Below, one piece after another: positions 29,454 to 39,813 of a DNA stretch of 64,000 bases. This DNA comes from Cutibacterium porci (GTDB taxonomy: Bacteria > Actinomycetota > Actinomycetes > Propionibacteriales > Propionibacteriaceae), in the NCBI RefSeq assembly GCF_009696315.1, contig NZ_VUMG01000002.1:310001-374000 (forward strand). Reading direction: 5' to 3'. How positions within the stretch are numbered: position 1 is the first letter of the stretch; each line of letters opens with the position of its first letter. The notes beneath the pieces are model-generated. The model was not told the DNA's origin, ran no database searches, and saw nothing but the letters and a program-made list of their open reading frames with translations. The position numbers were made by a program, and so were the translations under genes.

Positions 29454-29966
29454 ATGGAGGTTTATCTCACCTGGCAGTTCTGGTACCAGGTTCTCTCGGC
29501 CTTCGCCTTTGGCGTCGCGTCAAGTCTCGTCCCGGTTCTCAATTCAGAGCTGTTCATCGTCGGAGCGCTGGGATCCCGTCTCTTAGGGCCACTCGAGGTC
29601 GCATTGGGTCTGGCTCTCGGCCACGGGGTTGGCAAACAGGTCATGTTCATCGGCATCCGCAAAGGCTCAGACTCACGGTGGATCAAGCGCAAGGAGCCGA
29701 AGCCGGTCTTAGAAGGGTCCTGGCGATGGCGGTTACGACGATGGAATGACAAGGCCGCGCACGTCGTCGAGACGCCACGGTGGGGAATGCCTCTGCTGTT
29801 CTTTTCCGCCGTCACTGGAATACCGCCCGTATATCTTGTCGTTATTTACGCAGCGACCACGAAAATGAATTTTTGGCGGTTCTCACTATGGGTGACGATA
29901 GGATTTTTCATACGGTGTTATTTACTAGCACTAGCCACCCAGTATGGATTCCACTTAATTATCTGA
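29454..29966 (+). CDS. Small DedA/VTT-like membrane protein
   Basis: The protein has 170 residues, with hydrophobic segments at about 8-32, 42-62, 108-132 and 140-165. The features LNSELFIVGALG, ALGHGVGKQVMFIGIRKG and VTGIPPVYLVVIYAATTKMNF resemble the VTT (SNARE-associated, DedA) domain, including the glycine-proline turn before the last helices. It is shorter than classic DedA. GAGG lies four bases before the ATG. It probably shares a transcript with the ACT-domain gene. Relatives are thought to act as lipid scramblases or transporters; the role here is unproven. Confidence 0.65.
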   Translation: MEVYLTWQFWYQVLSAFAFGVASSLVPVLNSELFIVGALGSRLLGPLEVALGLALGHGVGKQVMFIGIRKGSDSRWIKRKEPKPVLEGSWRWRLRRWNDKAAHVVETPRWGMPLLFFSAVTGIPPVYLVVIYAATTKMNFWRFSLWVTIGFFIRCYLLALATQYGFHLII

Positions 29967-29967
29967 C

Positions 29968-29989
29968 AATACCTTCCCAACAAGGTATT
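29968..29989. terminator. Short hairpin between convergent genes
   Basis: Eight-base arms AATACCTT (29968-29975) and AAGGTATT (29982-29989) enclose a six-base loop. The hairpin lies exactly between the stops of the DedA-like gene and the convergent small membrane gene. It is AT-rich and modest, so termination strength is unsure. Confidence 0.5.
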
Positions 29990-30202
29990 TCAGCCTCCGA
30001 CAACGATGGCCCGGAAGAAGTAATACCCAACTCCTACTAAGACGCCAAGAGCAACGCAGAAGGCAATAGGAGCGAGAACCCGCTGGACCTTTTTGCGTTT
30101 CGTGGTAGGAACCACGGCCGGGGCCCACTGTTCGTCACCGACGCGTGGCCGAGTACGTACCGGTGTCTGGCCATCCAGATTGAGATTGGTGAACAAGCCC
30201 AC
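29990..30202 (-). CDS. Small single-helix membrane protein, unknown function
   Basis: The protein has 70 residues: a polar N-terminal half with a basic KRKK stretch, then one hydrophobic segment (APIAFCVALGVLVGVGYYFF, split by no charged residue). The GTG start follows the MetE-like gene stop by ten bases, and an AGCAGGTAG stretch overlapping that stop may serve as its binding site. No family is recognised. It appears to be the last gene of the cysteine desulfurase-mnmA-MetE-like unit. Confidence 0.6.
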   Translation of the reverse strand: MGLFTNLNLDGQTPVRTRPRVGDEQWAPAVVPTTKRKKVQRVLAPIAFCVALGVLVGVGYYFFRAIVVGG

Positions 30203-30212
30203 GGTCGAAACT

Positions 30213-31193
30213 CTACCTGCTCACCAGTTGCTCGTCGACGAGGTCTCCAGCCCGCCTGACAGCGCGACACACCTCAGCAGCATCGTGACGCGACCAGCCT
30301 GCCAGCCCGCAGGCTGGGGTCAAGAAGCCAGACCCGAGCAAAGCGGGGTCGATCTTCAGACCACGCGCCAGCCACAGCACGCGATCAATGAGATGGTCTA
30401 TCGGTGGGATGTCACCCACCTTCATAGTGTCAACGACCCCCATGCCGAGATGTCCACCCGATTCAACCCACTCGGCGACCCGGTCCAGATCCAACGATGG
30501 GGTAACCTCACACCACAGCGTCGAGAATCCCGCTTGACGAGCCAGCGCCCACGGAATCGGCGTCCCGCAACAATGCATCCCCATCTCAACGTGTCCGCAC
30601 TCTGACGTGACAGTCCGCCACAAACGCACCGCTGTCGAACCGGCCATCGCTGAATGGCGGTACAAACCAGACTGAGTAGGGATTGTGCCGGATAGCACTG
30701 CGGGAGCTGACGGTTCGTCGATCTGCAGTATCCACGTGACCTTCGGCATTCGCCGTTGTAGTTCTGCTATGAGCTGGCTGACCCCCTCGGCCAGACTGAC
30801 GGTGACGTCAGTGAGTGCGGATTCATCGGCCAGTATCGCCTCTCCTGCTCGTAGATGTAAGCCGACGGCCAAGGTGAGAGGCCCAGCGAGCGAGATTTTG
30901 ACCCTAGCTTCCTCACCAGCGAGAGCCTCTTCAAGATCGTCGAGGTCGCTGCGTAAGAAGGAACGCGCCGATCGAGCGGCGTGGTCAGTAGAATCAGCTA
31001 CCCGCCATCCACCAGGTCCGTGGTCAACCGGAATGTCTACGAGCACAGCCGCTGCTCGCCCGATCATCTGAGCGCCGACCCCACGCGCCGGCAACTCGGG
31101 AAAAGGTATGAGCTGATCAAACGTCTCAGCCATCGCCGCCAGACTTCCCCGCATGTCGGTGCCCGGTAAGGAACCGATGCCGGTAGCAATCAT
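30213..31193 (-). CDS. Stand-alone MetE C-terminal-domain protein (methionine synthase-like)
   Basis: The 326-residue TIM-barrel protein matches only the catalytic C-terminal half of cobalamin-independent methionine synthase. It begins with [12 protein letters not shown] and has [12 protein letters not shown]. The zinc-ligand patches are HCCGTPIPW near residue 210 and [10 protein letters not shown] near residue 296. It lacks the N-terminal MetE half that helps bind methyl-tetrahydrofolate, so the methyl donor, or even the reaction, may differ. Its ATG overlaps the mnmA stop as ATGA. The placement after a cysteine desulfurase and mnmA puts it in a sulfur-related group. Confidence 0.82.
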   Translation of the reverse strand: MIATGIGSLPGTDMRGSLAAMAETFDQLIPFPELPARGVGAQMIGRAAAVLVDIPVDHGPGGWRVADSTDHAARSARSFLRSDLDDLEEALAGEEARVKISLAGPLTLAVGLHLRAGEAILADESALTDVTVSLAEGVSQLIAELQRRMPKVTWILQIDEPSAPAVLSGTIPTQSGLYRHSAMAGSTAVRLWRTVTSECGHVEMGMHCCGTPIPWALARQAGFSTLWCEVTPSLDLDRVAEWVESGGHLGMGVVDTMKVGDIPPIDHLIDRVLWLARGLKIDPALLGSGFLTPACGLAGWSRHDAAEVCRAVRRAGDLVDEQLVSR

Positions 31194-32290
31194 GCTGCCT
31201 GCTCCGCCGTCATGCCGGAGCGATCCGTACCGCTAATTGTGGCCGATCCGACAACGAGGTCGCCGTCATACAAGACCGCCGCCTGGCCGGGAGCGACTCC
31301 ACGCAGCGGGTGCTCCAATTCCATGGCTACCCCACCGGGAACCGTCGATATTGTGGCCGGCGCCGGGTCTCCATGGGCTCGCACCTGAACCTGGCCAGTC
31401 CAGGTGTCAGCGGGGTCTCCAGAACACCACACCGGCCTGATGGCCTCAATATGACGAACCGTCAGTCCCTCGGCTCCTCCGACAACCACAGTGTTGGTGA
31501 CTGGTTCGATGTCCAAGACATAGCGCGGTTTGCCGTCGGGAGCCGGAACTCCCAGCCGCAGTCCGCGTCGCTGGCCAATGGTGAAGTGGTGATAGCCATT
31601 GTGGTGCCCTACGACGTCACCTGATTCATCGCGAATCTCGCCATCGTTTGAGCCGATTTTTTCTGATAGCCAGCCTGGGGTATCCCCGTCAGGGATGAAG
31701 CAAATATCGTTGGAATCGGGCTTGTCAGCCACTGATAGGCCGAGAGCTGCAGCCTCGCGGCGAACATTCGTTTTCAGGGAATCGCCGAGAGGGAAAAGCG
31801 AATGAGCAAGTTGGTCTTGGTTGAGGACCGCCAGTACGTAGGACTGGTCTTTGCCGGGATCAACTGACCGATACAGCTTCGTCACGCCGTCAACGATCTT
31901 CGTTCTCGCGTAATGGCCGGTCGCCACCGCGTCGTATCCGAGGTCCAGACCACGTTCTAGCAGAGCAGCAAACTTGATCCTCTCATTACAGCGCAGACAG
32001 GGATTGGGGGTGCGTCCAGCCTGATATTCGGCGATGAAGGGGTCAATGACTTCATCCGCAAAACGGTCGGAAAAATCCCACACGTAGAAAGGAATCCCTA
32101 ACCGGTCAGCTGCGCGCCTCGCATCAAAGGAGTCTTCCAGAGAGCAACACCCTCGTGATCCTTCACGGTGGGAGCGTGGGTTGCGTGACAATGCCAAATG
32201 GACCCCAGTGACATCATGACCGGCTTCGACTAGACGAGCCGCTGCGACAGCGGAATCGACTCCTCCCGACATTGCGGCGAGAACCTTCAC
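31190..32290 (-). CDS. mnmA: tRNA 2-thiouridine synthase
   Basis: MnmA puts sulfur on U34 of Lys, Glu and Gln tRNAs. The 366-residue protein starts [20 protein letters not shown], with the SGGVDS PP-loop. It has the catalytic cysteines in [12 protein letters not shown] and [12 protein letters not shown], and GHYARTKI between them. The GTG at 32290 follows an AGAGG site at about ten bases; an in-frame GTG at 32308 adds six residues and is less likely. It lies downstream of a cysteine desulfurase that can supply its sulfur. Confidence 0.95.
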   Translation of the reverse strand: MKVLAAMSGGVDSAVAAARLVEAGHDVTGVHLALSRNPRSHREGSRGCCSLEDSFDARRAADRLGIPFYVWDFSDRFADEVIDPFIAEYQAGRTPNPCLRCNERIKFAALLERGLDLGYDAVATGHYARTKIVDGVTKLYRSVDPGKDQSYVLAVLNQDQLAHSLFPLGDSLKTNVRREAAALGLSVADKPDSNDICFIPDGDTPGWLSEKIGSNDGEIRDESGDVVGHHNGYHHFTIGQRRGLRLGVPAPDGKPRYVLDIEPVTNTVVVGGAEGLTVRHIEAIRPVWCSGDPADTWTGQVQVRAHGDPAPATISTVPGGVAMELEHPLRGVAPGQAAVLYDGDLVVGSATISGTDRSGMTAEQAA

Positions 32291-32329
32291 GGTGTTTTGT
32301 CCTCTCACGGTGGCAGCTTGATCTCGTGA

Positions 32330-32367
32330 CCAGACGAGCTTCGATAATCCAGACGAGCTTCGATAAT
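32330..32367. repeat. Perfect tandem duplication of 19 bases
   Basis: The unit CCAGACGAGCTTCGATAAT occurs twice back to back at 32330-32348 and 32349-32367. It lies in the gap between the cysteine desulfurase stop and mnmA. It has no obvious hairpin structure. It may be a simple duplication, and copy number could vary between strains. Confidence 0.9.
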
Positions 32368-32383
32368 ACGGCGTTGCCCCGAT

Positions 32384-33523
32384 TTATCGCGCTCCGCTTG
32401 CCTTGTTTATCGCTACGGGCAAGACTGTGAGCAGACGGTCAATATCGGAGTTGGTCGTCGTGTACCCCATCGAAATCCTTACCCCTGACGATGCAACATC
32501 ATCGGTCCGTCCCATGGCAAGCATTGTTGGGGAAGGGCGCGATACCCCGGCGTGACAGGCCGAACCGGCGGAGAGGTCAATGCCATCGCGGTCGGCCAGC
32601 ATGACGATGTCAGTCCCTCGAGCGCCGGCAATACTGAGATGGATGATTGACGGGCTGGTCATGGGTGCGTCGTCAACGGTCACACCGGGCTGTTGTTGGC
32701 ACCACGCGATGATGCGTTGCCTCAATGATCGCCAGCGGGCCGTCATGGTGGCGAATTCATCGATGCATGCCTGTAGCGCTGCGGCGAAACCGCGCGCCAA
32801 CGCCACTGTCTGCGTTCCTGATCGAATGCCGTATTGTTGGCCGCCCCCCGGAGACACCGGATGTACGTCGACCCCTCGTTTCACCCAGAGTGCTCCGATC
32901 CCGACCGGACCACCAATCTTGTGGGCGCTGAAAGACGCGAGGTCTGCCCCCCATGCGTCGAGGTCGACGGGGATGTGCCCGAGAGCCTGTACGGCGTCTG
33001 TATGCATGAGTGCGCCGGCTCGATGGGCAGCCTCAGCGACCTGCGATATCGGCTGACACACCCCGGTTTCATTATTCACAGCCATGACGGATACGACGTC
33101 AAGGCTGCCCGAATGTGCGCCCACATCAGTGGGATCAACGCGTCCAGCGTGGTCTACTGGCAACAACTCACATCGCTGACCGAGTAGCCACGGGGACGTG
33201 AGACCTCCGACAGCGGGATGTTCGACGGCGGAGACAAGGGCGTGACGGTCACGAACAGCCCCCATCACTGCAAGCATGTCCGATTCGGTTCCCCCACTAG
33301 TGAACACAATCTCGAGTGGAGCGACTCCGAGGAGGTTGGCGATCTCCTCGCGAGCGTCTTCCAAAAGTGCCCGAGCAGCACGCCCGGAACCGTGAATAGC
33401 ACCGGGATTACCGGGCACGTCACCTGTCATTGCCTCGAGGGCTTCGGGGCGCAGCGGAGACGTCGCCGCGTGGTCGAAATAGGCACGATCGTGATGTACT
33501 GATCCGGGCTTTGGCTGCGACAT
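32384..33523 (-). CDS. Cysteine desulfurase, IscS/NifS family
   Basis: The PLP enzyme converts cysteine to alanine and enzyme-bound persulfide. It has 379 residues. Visible motifs are YFDHAATSPLRPEA, FTSGGTESDMLAVMG, the AVNNETGVCQP patch, HTDAVQALGH, and the PLP lysine in SFSAHKIGGPVG near residue 200. The persulfide cysteine lies in SAGSACHAGVSRPS near 325, an IscS-like (group I) loop. The start ATG has AGGAAGGACAGG upstream. The mnmA neighbour suggests that tRNA thiolation is one client. Confidence 0.93.
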   Translation of the reverse strand: MSQPKPGSVHHDRAYFDHAATSPLRPEALEAMTGDVPGNPGAIHGSGRAARALLEDAREEIANLLGVAPLEIVFTSGGTESDMLAVMGAVRDRHALVSAVEHPAVGGLTSPWLLGQRCELLPVDHAGRVDPTDVGAHSGSLDVVSVMAVNNETGVCQPISQVAEAAHRAGALMHTDAVQALGHIPVDLDAWGADLASFSAHKIGGPVGIGALWVKRGVDVHPVSPGGGQQYGIRSGTQTVALARGFAAALQACIDEFATMTARWRSLRQRIIAWCQQQPGVTVDDAPMTSPSIIHLSIAGARGTDIVMLADRDGIDLSAGSACHAGVSRPSPTMLAMGRTDDVASSGVRISMGYTTTNSDIDRLLTVLPVAINKASGAR

Positions 33524-33678
33524 ACCTGTCCTTCCTGGCGACTTCTCGACGTTACCGCCCTATGACAAGGCATGGACTGCGCATCATCGCCCTTGCGAAC
33601 GCAACGGCCAACTCAGGCTAAACTGTCTCGCCGGCCCACTGACGTTGCGGCCATTATCCCCGACGAAAGGCCTCTACT

Positions 33679-35760
33679 GTGACCGACACCAACACGGCGT
33701 CATTCGACACCAGCGCCTTGGGTTCGACCCTCGTCAACGGCAGCTGCCGCTTTGGATTATGGGCACCTCGCGCCGAACGTGTCGAGTTGGCACGCGTGGC
33801 AGATGACGGGTCACAGGTCAACCATGACATGGTCAAAGACGAGCACGGTGTATGGACCATCGAGGTTCCGGGCGTCCAGGCTGGTCAACGCTATGGCTAT
33901 CGAGTGCATGGACCGTGGGATCCTGATCGCGGCATGAGGTTCAATCCCGCCAAACTGCTGCTTGACCCCTACGCCAGAGCCATCACAGCGGGAGTCGACT
34001 ATCACGGCCCGATCATGGATCACACGCCCGAGTCCAACTACGACCCCGACCCGACTGACGATGCGACATCGGTCCCGCTCGCCGTCGTTATTGAGGCTTC
34101 TGAGCCACCTACTCCCATTGCACATCGCCACGACATCAGCGAGTCCGTAATTTACGAGACTCACGTCAAGGGCTATACCCGCCTACATCCCCTCGTTCCA
34201 GAGCATCTGCGAGGCACATATGCGGGGCTTGCGTATCCGGCTGTCATCGACCACCTCACGTCGATCGGAGTCACGGCCATCGAGTTACTACCCGTCCAGC
34301 AATTCGTCTCTGAGCCATTTGTTGTTGGTCGTGGGCTGTCCAATTACTGGGGTTACAACACTCTTGGATTTTTTGCGCCACACGCCGCTTACTGCTCTGT
34401 TGGGTCCATGGGAGACCAGGTACGTGAGTTCAAGGACATGGTGACGTCCTTCCATGAAGCTGGCATCGAAGTCATATTGGACGTCGTCTATAACCACACT
34501 GGTGAGGGCGGGCACGAAGGACCGACCTTGTCGTTCCGTGGCATTGACCACCAGTCCTATTACCGACTCACCAACGATCACCGCAATGACTACGACGTCA
34601 CCGGCTGTGGCAATTCTGTGGATACCTCTCGCCCAGAGGTGCTCACCATGGTTCTCGACTCGTTGCGGTACTGGGTCACCGAAATGGGTGTCGACGGGTT
34701 CCGTTACGACCTTGCTACTACCCTCATCCGTGACGCGTCTCATGGGGTCGATCAGAATCACCCGTTTAAGCAAGCTCTCGTCGACGATCCGGTCCTCAGG
34801 ACGGTTAAGCACATTGCTGAACCGTGGGACCTCGGCCCGTATGGCTACCAAGTGGGCGCATGGGGTCCGAAATGGAGTGAATGGAACGACCGCTTCCGCA
34901 ACTACGTCCGTGATTTTTGGCGTGGTGCCGTCAGCGGCGTCGAGGAGTTGGCAACGAGGTTATGCGGGTCGCCGGACCTGTACGGTCAGCCGACTTCCAG
35001 CATTAACTTCGTTACTGCTCACGACGGCTTCACGATGCGTGACCTGGTTACCTACGACATGAAGCACAACCAAGACAACGGTGAGGACAACCATGACGGG
35101 TCCAATGACAACCGGTCCTGGAACTGTGGCTGGGAAGGTGAAACCACTGACCAGTCCATCGTGATGTTGCGGCATCGTCAGGTGCGCAACTTGGTTGCTA
35201 CCTTGCTGTTAGCTACCGGCGTACCAATGATTACTGCCGGTGACGAGATGGGACGCACGCAACACGGCAATAACAATGCTTACTGCCAGGACTCCCCCAT
35301 CTCGTGGATGGACTGGGACGACGCCGAATCGTGGTCGGATGTGACCGACCTCGTCACGACGATCACAGCGCTGCGTCGCGAACACCCTGTCCTTCGCCCA
35401 TCGATCTATCGGCATCATGACCCGGTCGGTGACATTAACGGGTCACGCCCGCGCCGCGCTGATCTGGCATGGTTCTCCGGCCACGGCGGAGAAATGGTGA
35501 ACAATGATTGGCACGACGAAGGCCGTCGCACCCTTGGTATGTACACAAGTGACGACAGTGAGGCCTTCCTCATCTGGTTCCACGCCGGGGACCACCCGAT
35601 CGAGATCGTTTTACCGACTGCTCGGTGGGGGCAGTCGTGGCGGGTGGTCGCCTCGACAGCCCTACCTGGGGAAATTCCCGACGAGGCGGTTCCGGCTGGA
35701 CTATCGGTCACGTTGCCGAGTAGGTGCGTCGTCGTCATGCAGGCGTCCCATGCGGCGTAA
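33679..35760 (+). CDS. glgX: Glycogen debranching enzyme GlgX
   Basis: GlgX hydrolyses alpha-1,6 branches of phosphorylase-limit glycogen. The protein has 693 residues: an N-terminal CBM48-like domain (FGLWAPRAERVEL, VHGPWDPDRGMRFNPAKLLLDPYA, read in two parts), then a GH13 barrel. The barrel has VYNHTGEGG, the nucleophile region VDGFRYDLATTL, the acid in HIAEPWDLG and VTAHDGFTMRD. The GTG start has GAAAGG upstream. It opens the glg cluster, about 155 bases from the divergent cysteine desulfurase gene. Confidence 0.95.
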   Translation: MTDTNTASFDTSALGSTLVNGSCRFGLWAPRAERVELARVADDGSQVNHDMVKDEHGVWTIEVPGVQAGQRYGYRVHGPWDPDRGMRFNPAKLLLDPYARAITAGVDYHGPIMDHTPESNYDPDPTDDATSVPLAVVIEASEPPTPIAHRHDISESVIYETHVKGYTRLHPLVPEHLRGTYAGLAYPAVIDHLTSIGVTAIELLPVQQFVSEPFVVGRGLSNYWGYNTLGFFAPHAAYCSVGSMGDQVREFKDMVTSFHEAGIEVILDVVYNHTGEGGHEGPTLSFRGIDHQSYYRLTNDHRNDYDVTGCGNSVDTSRPEVLTMVLDSLRYWVTEMGVDGFRYDLATTLIRDASHGVDQNHPFKQALVDDPVLRTVKHIAEPWDLGPYGYQVGAWGPKWSEWNDRFRNYVRDFWRGAVSGVEELATRLCGSPDLYGQPTSSINFVTAHDGFTMRDLVTYDMKHNQDNGEDNHDGSNDNRSWNCGWEGETTDQSIVMLRHRQVRNLVATLLLATGVPMITAGDEMGRTQHGNNNAYCQDSPISWMDWDDAESWSDVTDLVTTITALRREHPVLRPSIYRHHDPVGDINGSRPRRADLAWFSGHGGEMVNNDWHDEGRRTLGMYTSDDSEAFLIWFHAGDHPIEIVLPTARWGQSWRVVASTALPGEIPDEAVPAGLSVTLPSRCVVVMQASHAA

Positions 35761-35839
35761 CCGCGCCATTACGCGCCAAGCGCACAGGCATCGACCCGTC
35801 CGATGACGTGTTGGAACCGGCCACGGTAGCCTGTGACGC

Positions 35840-38044
35840 GTGTGGAGGATCAACAGGCGAGATCGCCGTCACGACGACACGGGTTTCGACGACGAGGTGG
35901 AGGCGGTTTTGCCTGCCCCGCAACCGTTACCCGAGCAGGTGGCTTCTCCTGACCCCACCGATTCCTCTGGGATCGTGTCTGGCCCTGACCCATCACCAAT
36001 GGCACCGCGCCACGCTGCTGACTCTGGTGACGAGGATTTCGTCGATGCTACGGGCGCTATTGATTCCCCTGGACGCCCGCCGCTGCGGGGATTTGGCCGC
36101 ATTCCAGTCCATAATGTTCGTCCCGAGGTCGAAGGTGGCCGTCTGCCCACCTACTCGGTCGTCGACGAAGAGTTCGAGGTCACCGCAAACGTTTTTCGCG
36201 AGGGCCATGACGCCGTCGGGGCGAGCGTCGTCCTCACCGATCCGAGCGGCAACCGCCATGTCACTGACATGCACCAAATTGAGCCATGGGGGCTCGATAT
36301 ATGGACTGCACGAGTCCATGCTGACGTCGAGGGCGACTGGACCATGCATGTTGAGGGCTGGTCAGACACCTGGAGTACATGGCACCACAACGCTGACGCC
36401 AAGCTCGCGGCCGGCATTGACGTTGATCTCGTGTGCGCCGAGGGACATGCCCTCATCAGTGAGGCCGTTGCGCACGCTGAAAAACTCTGTGACACCACAT
36501 CGCTTAGTGCTCTACGTGAGGCCGACGCCACCCTCACCGCTGATCGTGCCCCTGACTCGCTGCGGCAGGTTATCAACGTCTTCGCGTTCTGCCAGGCCAT
36601 GCGCACCCATGCCCCCCGCACGCTGACCTCGCCCACCAACCCAACCCCGCTGCGGGTGGAGAGGCGCCGAGCTCTGTACGGATCATGGTATGAGTTCTTT
36701 CCCCGCTCCCAGGGTGCCCATATCGGCGTGGATGGTCAGTGGGTATCTGGCACCTTTGATTCCTCGTGGGAGCGTCTGGATGCCGCCGCAGCGATGGGAT
36801 TTGATGTCGTTTATTTACCACCCATCCATCCCATCGGCACGGCATTCCGCAAAGGTAAGGACAACACCTTGACTACTGGCCCGGACGATCCGGGCTCGCC
36901 GTGGGCCATTGGCTCCTCCGATGGCGGCCATGATGCGATTCACCCCGACCTCGGTACTTTCGACGACTTCGACCGCTTCGTAGCTCACGCCCATGACCTA
37001 GGGATGGAGGTCGCCCTGGACTTCGCGCTGCAGGCTTCCCCCGATCATCCGTGGGTGCAACAACACCCGGAGTGGTTCACAACCCGCGTTGACGGCACGA
37101 TTGCCTATGCGGAGAATCCTCCTAAGAAGTATCAGGACATTTACCCGATCAACTTCGATAACGACCCTGACGGCATTTACCACGAGTGCCTGCGGCTATT
37201 AGAGTTGTGGATTTCTCACGGTGTGACGATCTTCCGTGTCGACAACCCACATACCAAGCCCGTGAATTTCTGGGCTTGGTTAATGGAGCAAGTTCACCGT
37301 CGTCACCCCGGAGTCATCTTCTTAGCAGAAGCTTTCACCCGCCCCGAAATGATGGCCGCGCTGGCCAAAGCCGGTTTCCAACAGGGATACTCATACTTCA
37401 CGTGGCGCACTGCTAAATGGGAGCTCGAAGCTTATCTCGACGAAGTCTCTCACCAGACCTCGCACTTTTACCGTCCCAATTTTTTCGTCAATACCCCCGA
37501 TATCAACCCGATTTATCTCAATGACGGAAACCCGGCAGGCTTCGCTATCCGCGCTATTCTTGCCGCGACCATGAGCCCCTCGTGGGGCATGTACTCCGGG
37601 TTTGAGATCTGCGAGCATGAACCACTTCCCGGACGCGAGGAGTACGCACACTCCGAGAAGTACGAATACCGGCCCCGCAATTACGAATCAGATCCGAACA
37701 TCACATTGCTTGTCACTCGTCTCAATGAGATCCGGAGGGCTCATCCGGCGCTGCAGCAGTTGCGTGACACCACAATCCATCATGCCCCGCATGACAACGT
37801 TTTTGTGTTCTCAAAGAAGGCGGGAGACGACGTCGTCATCGTCGTGATCTCCTTGGATCCGGTCTGGGGTGTTGAGTCCCAGATCATGCTGGATATGGCT
37901 GCGCTCGGCCTCGATCATGACGACACCTTTACCGTCCACGATGAGCTCACAGGGGCTGACTTCACGTGGACTCGGCAAGCCTTCGTCCGGCTCTACCCCG
38001 CTCAGCCCGCCCATATCTTGCACGTGCGAAAGAACGCCCGATGA
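35840..38044 (+). CDS. glgE: Alpha-1,4-glucan:maltose-1-phosphate maltosyltransferase
   Basis: GlgE extends alpha-glucans with maltose from maltose-1-phosphate. The protein has up to 734 residues. Family similarity starts at about residue 74 ([20 protein letters not shown]). The first 70 residues are acidic and proline-rich, and may be a linker or may mean that the real start is downstream. Catalytic patches are YYP-type [13 protein letters not shown], the nucleophile in [14 protein letters not shown] and the acid in [12 protein letters not shown]. The GTG at 35840 has no strong site. Its stop overlaps treS as ATGA. Confidence 0.93.
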   Translation: MWRINRRDRRHDDTGFDDEVEAVLPAPQPLPEQVASPDPTDSSGIVSGPDPSPMAPRHAADSGDEDFVDATGAIDSPGRPPLRGFGRIPVHNVRPEVEGGRLPTYSVVDEEFEVTANVFREGHDAVGASVVLTDPSGNRHVTDMHQIEPWGLDIWTARVHADVEGDWTMHVEGWSDTWSTWHHNADAKLAAGIDVDLVCAEGHALISEAVAHAEKLCDTTSLSALREADATLTADRAPDSLRQVINVFAFCQAMRTHAPRTLTSPTNPTPLRVERRRALYGSWYEFFPRSQGAHIGVDGQWVSGTFDSSWERLDAAAAMGFDVVYLPPIHPIGTAFRKGKDNTLTTGPDDPGSPWAIGSSDGGHDAIHPDLGTFDDFDRFVAHAHDLGMEVALDFALQASPDHPWVQQHPEWFTTRVDGTIAYAENPPKKYQDIYPINFDNDPDGIYHECLRLLELWISHGVTIFRVDNPHTKPVNFWAWLMEQVHRRHPGVIFLAEAFTRPEMMAALAKAGFQQGYSYFTWRTAKWELEAYLDEVSHQTSHFYRPNFFVNTPDINPIYLNDGNPAGFAIRAILAATMSPSWGMYSGFEICEHEPLPGREEYAHSEKYEYRPRNYESDPNITLLVTRLNEIRRAHPALQQLRDTTIHHAPHDNVFVFSKKAGDDVVIVVISLDPVWGVESQIMLDMAALGLDHDDTFTVHDELTGADFTWTRQAFVRLYPAQPAHILHVRKNAR

Positions 38045-39813
38045 CCCATTCCTCCTATACTCCAGCTGAGGAGATCCCTGAGACTCTTGCCCCTACTGGG
38101 GCCCTCGGACTGACCTCGGCCCAGTTGCAGGCCAGGCTCGACGAGATCCACCCAATCGGTTCCATCGATCGCAGCGAGACCGAATGGTTCCGTACCGCCG
38201 TCTTTTATGAAGTTCTGGTGCGATCTTTTAAGGACTCCAACGGCGATGGTATTGGTGATTTTAAGGGGTTGACGGAAAAGCTCGACTACCTGCAATGGCT
38301 CGGGGTCGACTGCCTGTGGTTACCACCCTTTTATGACTCTCCGCTGCATGACGGTGGTTACGACATCCGCGATTACCGTTGGATTCGTGAAGAGTTGGGC
38401 ACCATCGAAGACTTTAAGGTGTTTCTCGACGCCGCCCACGACCGTGGCCTCCGCGTCATCATCGACTTCGTCATGAACCACACCTCCGATTCCCATCCGT
38501 GGTTCCAGTCCTCACGCGCCGATCCTGATGGCCCCTACGGGAATTACTACGTATGGTCGGATACCGACGACGCCTACCCAGACGCGCGCATCATTTTTTG
38601 CGACACCGAGGACTCAAACTGGTCCTGGGATTCTGAGCGAAAGCAATTCTATTGGCACCGTTTCTTCCATCACCAACCTGACCTCAACTTCGAAGAGCCC
38701 AGGGTAATGGAAGAGATGCTTGACGCCGTCCGTTTCTGGATGGACTTGGGCATTGACGGGTTCCGGCTCGACGCCGTCCCATACCTCATCGAAGCTGAGG
38801 GCACGAACTGCGAGAACCTGCCAGGCACTCACAAGATTCTCAAACAACTGCGTACCATGGTCGACGAGGAGTATCCAGGTCGCATCCTGCTTTGTGAAGC
38901 TAATCAGTGGCCTGACGACGTCGTCGAGTATTTTGGCGATGGTGACGAATGCCAGATGGCCTTCCATTTTCCCGTCATGCCCCGGCTATATATGGGACTG
39001 CGCCGCGGTTCACGCGAGTGCATCAGTGAGATCCTTGCCAACACCCCGCAGATCCCACAGGGCTGCCAGTGGGGAACCTTCCTGCGCAATCATGACGAGC
39101 TCACCCTCGAAATGGTGACCGAAGAAGAGCGTCAATACATGTGGCAGGAGTATGCTCCCGAGCCTCGATGGCGCTGCAACCTGGGAATCCGCCGTCGCTT
39201 GAGCCCCCTTGTCGATAACGACGATGCGAGGATTCGGCTCCTTAATGCCATGTTGCTGTCCCTGCCCGGCTCACCAGTGCTGTACTACGGCGATGAGATA
39301 GGAATGGGTGACGATCCTTGGCTGCCTGACCGTGATGGCGTGCGCACTCCAATGCAGTGGGACGATTCGGAAACAGCCGGTTTCTCGACTGCCCTTCCCG
39401 AGGACTTCCATCTACCTCTCATCCACACTTTCGGTCACGACCCCGAACACGTCAATGTCGCCCGCCAAATGGATGATCCGTCTTCTCTGCTGGTGTGGAC
39501 CCGGGCCATGCTCGGCATCCGTCGCCGTCACCCCGTTTTTGGCACGGGCGAGTTCACCGATCTCGGTGGAGAAGACACGGCTGTGCTGTCCTTTCTGCGT
39601 CACAATGAGCATGAAACAATCTTGTGCCTGGCCAACCTCTCTGATACTGAGCGGACAGTCGACCTTCATCTTCCGCAATTCGCGGGCGTGGCCGGTTCTT
39701 CCCTCATCCACGGTCAGGACGCGCAACCGGTCAGGGCAGACGGAAAGCTGACTGTGCCGTTGTGGCCGTATGGCTATCGGTGGCTGCAGATGTCTGGTGA
39801 GGAGAGATCATGA
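38041..39813 (+). CDS. treS: Trehalose synthase (maltose alpha-D-glucosyltransferase)
   Basis: TreS interconverts maltose and trehalose. The 590-residue GH13 protein has [20 protein letters not shown] near residue 50, [16 protein letters not shown], the nucleophile in [13 protein letters not shown], and the acid in [30 protein letters not shown] and [12 protein letters not shown] follow. I chose the ATG overlapping the glgE stop; the frame is open 25 residues upstream but only inside glgE. The stop overlaps the maltokinase ATG. Unlike TreS-Pep2 fusions, the two are separate genes here. Confidence 0.95.
   Translation: MTHSSYTPAEEIPETLAPTGALGLTSAQLQARLDEIHPIGSIDRSETEWFRTAVFYEVLVRSFKDSNGDGIGDFKGLTEKLDYLQWLGVDCLWLPPFYDSPLHDGGYDIRDYRWIREELGTIEDFKVFLDAAHDRGLRVIIDFVMNHTSDSHPWFQSSRADPDGPYGNYYVWSDTDDAYPDARIIFCDTEDSNWSWDSERKQFYWHRFFHHQPDLNFEEPRVMEEMLDAVRFWMDLGIDGFRLDAVPYLIEAEGTNCENLPGTHKILKQLRTMVDEEYPGRILLCEANQWPDDVVEYFGDGDECQMAFHFPVMPRLYMGLRRGSRECISEILANTPQIPQGCQWGTFLRNHDELTLEMVTEEERQYMWQEYAPEPRWRCNLGIRRRLSPLVDNDDARIRLLNAMLLSLPGSPVLYYGDEIGMGDDPWLPDRDGVRTPMQWDDSETAGFSTALPEDFHLPLIHTFGHDPEHVNVARQMDDPSSLLVWTRAMLGIRRRHPVFGTGEFTDLGGEDTAVLSFLRHNEHETILCLANLSDTERTVDLHLPQFAGVAGSSLIHGQDAQPVRADGKLTVPLWPYGYRWLQMSGEERS

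Noticed and set aside
28949-29455. Minus-strand frame opposite the ACT-domain gene
   Set aside because: The plus strand shows a clear ACT domain; the opposite frame has no motif or start signal.
34288-34851. Minus-strand frame inside glgX
   Set aside because: Antisense to catalytic GH13 motifs of GlgX; shadow only.
36151-36639. Minus-strand frame inside glgE
   Set aside because: Antisense to a conserved maltosyltransferase region and without a start signal.
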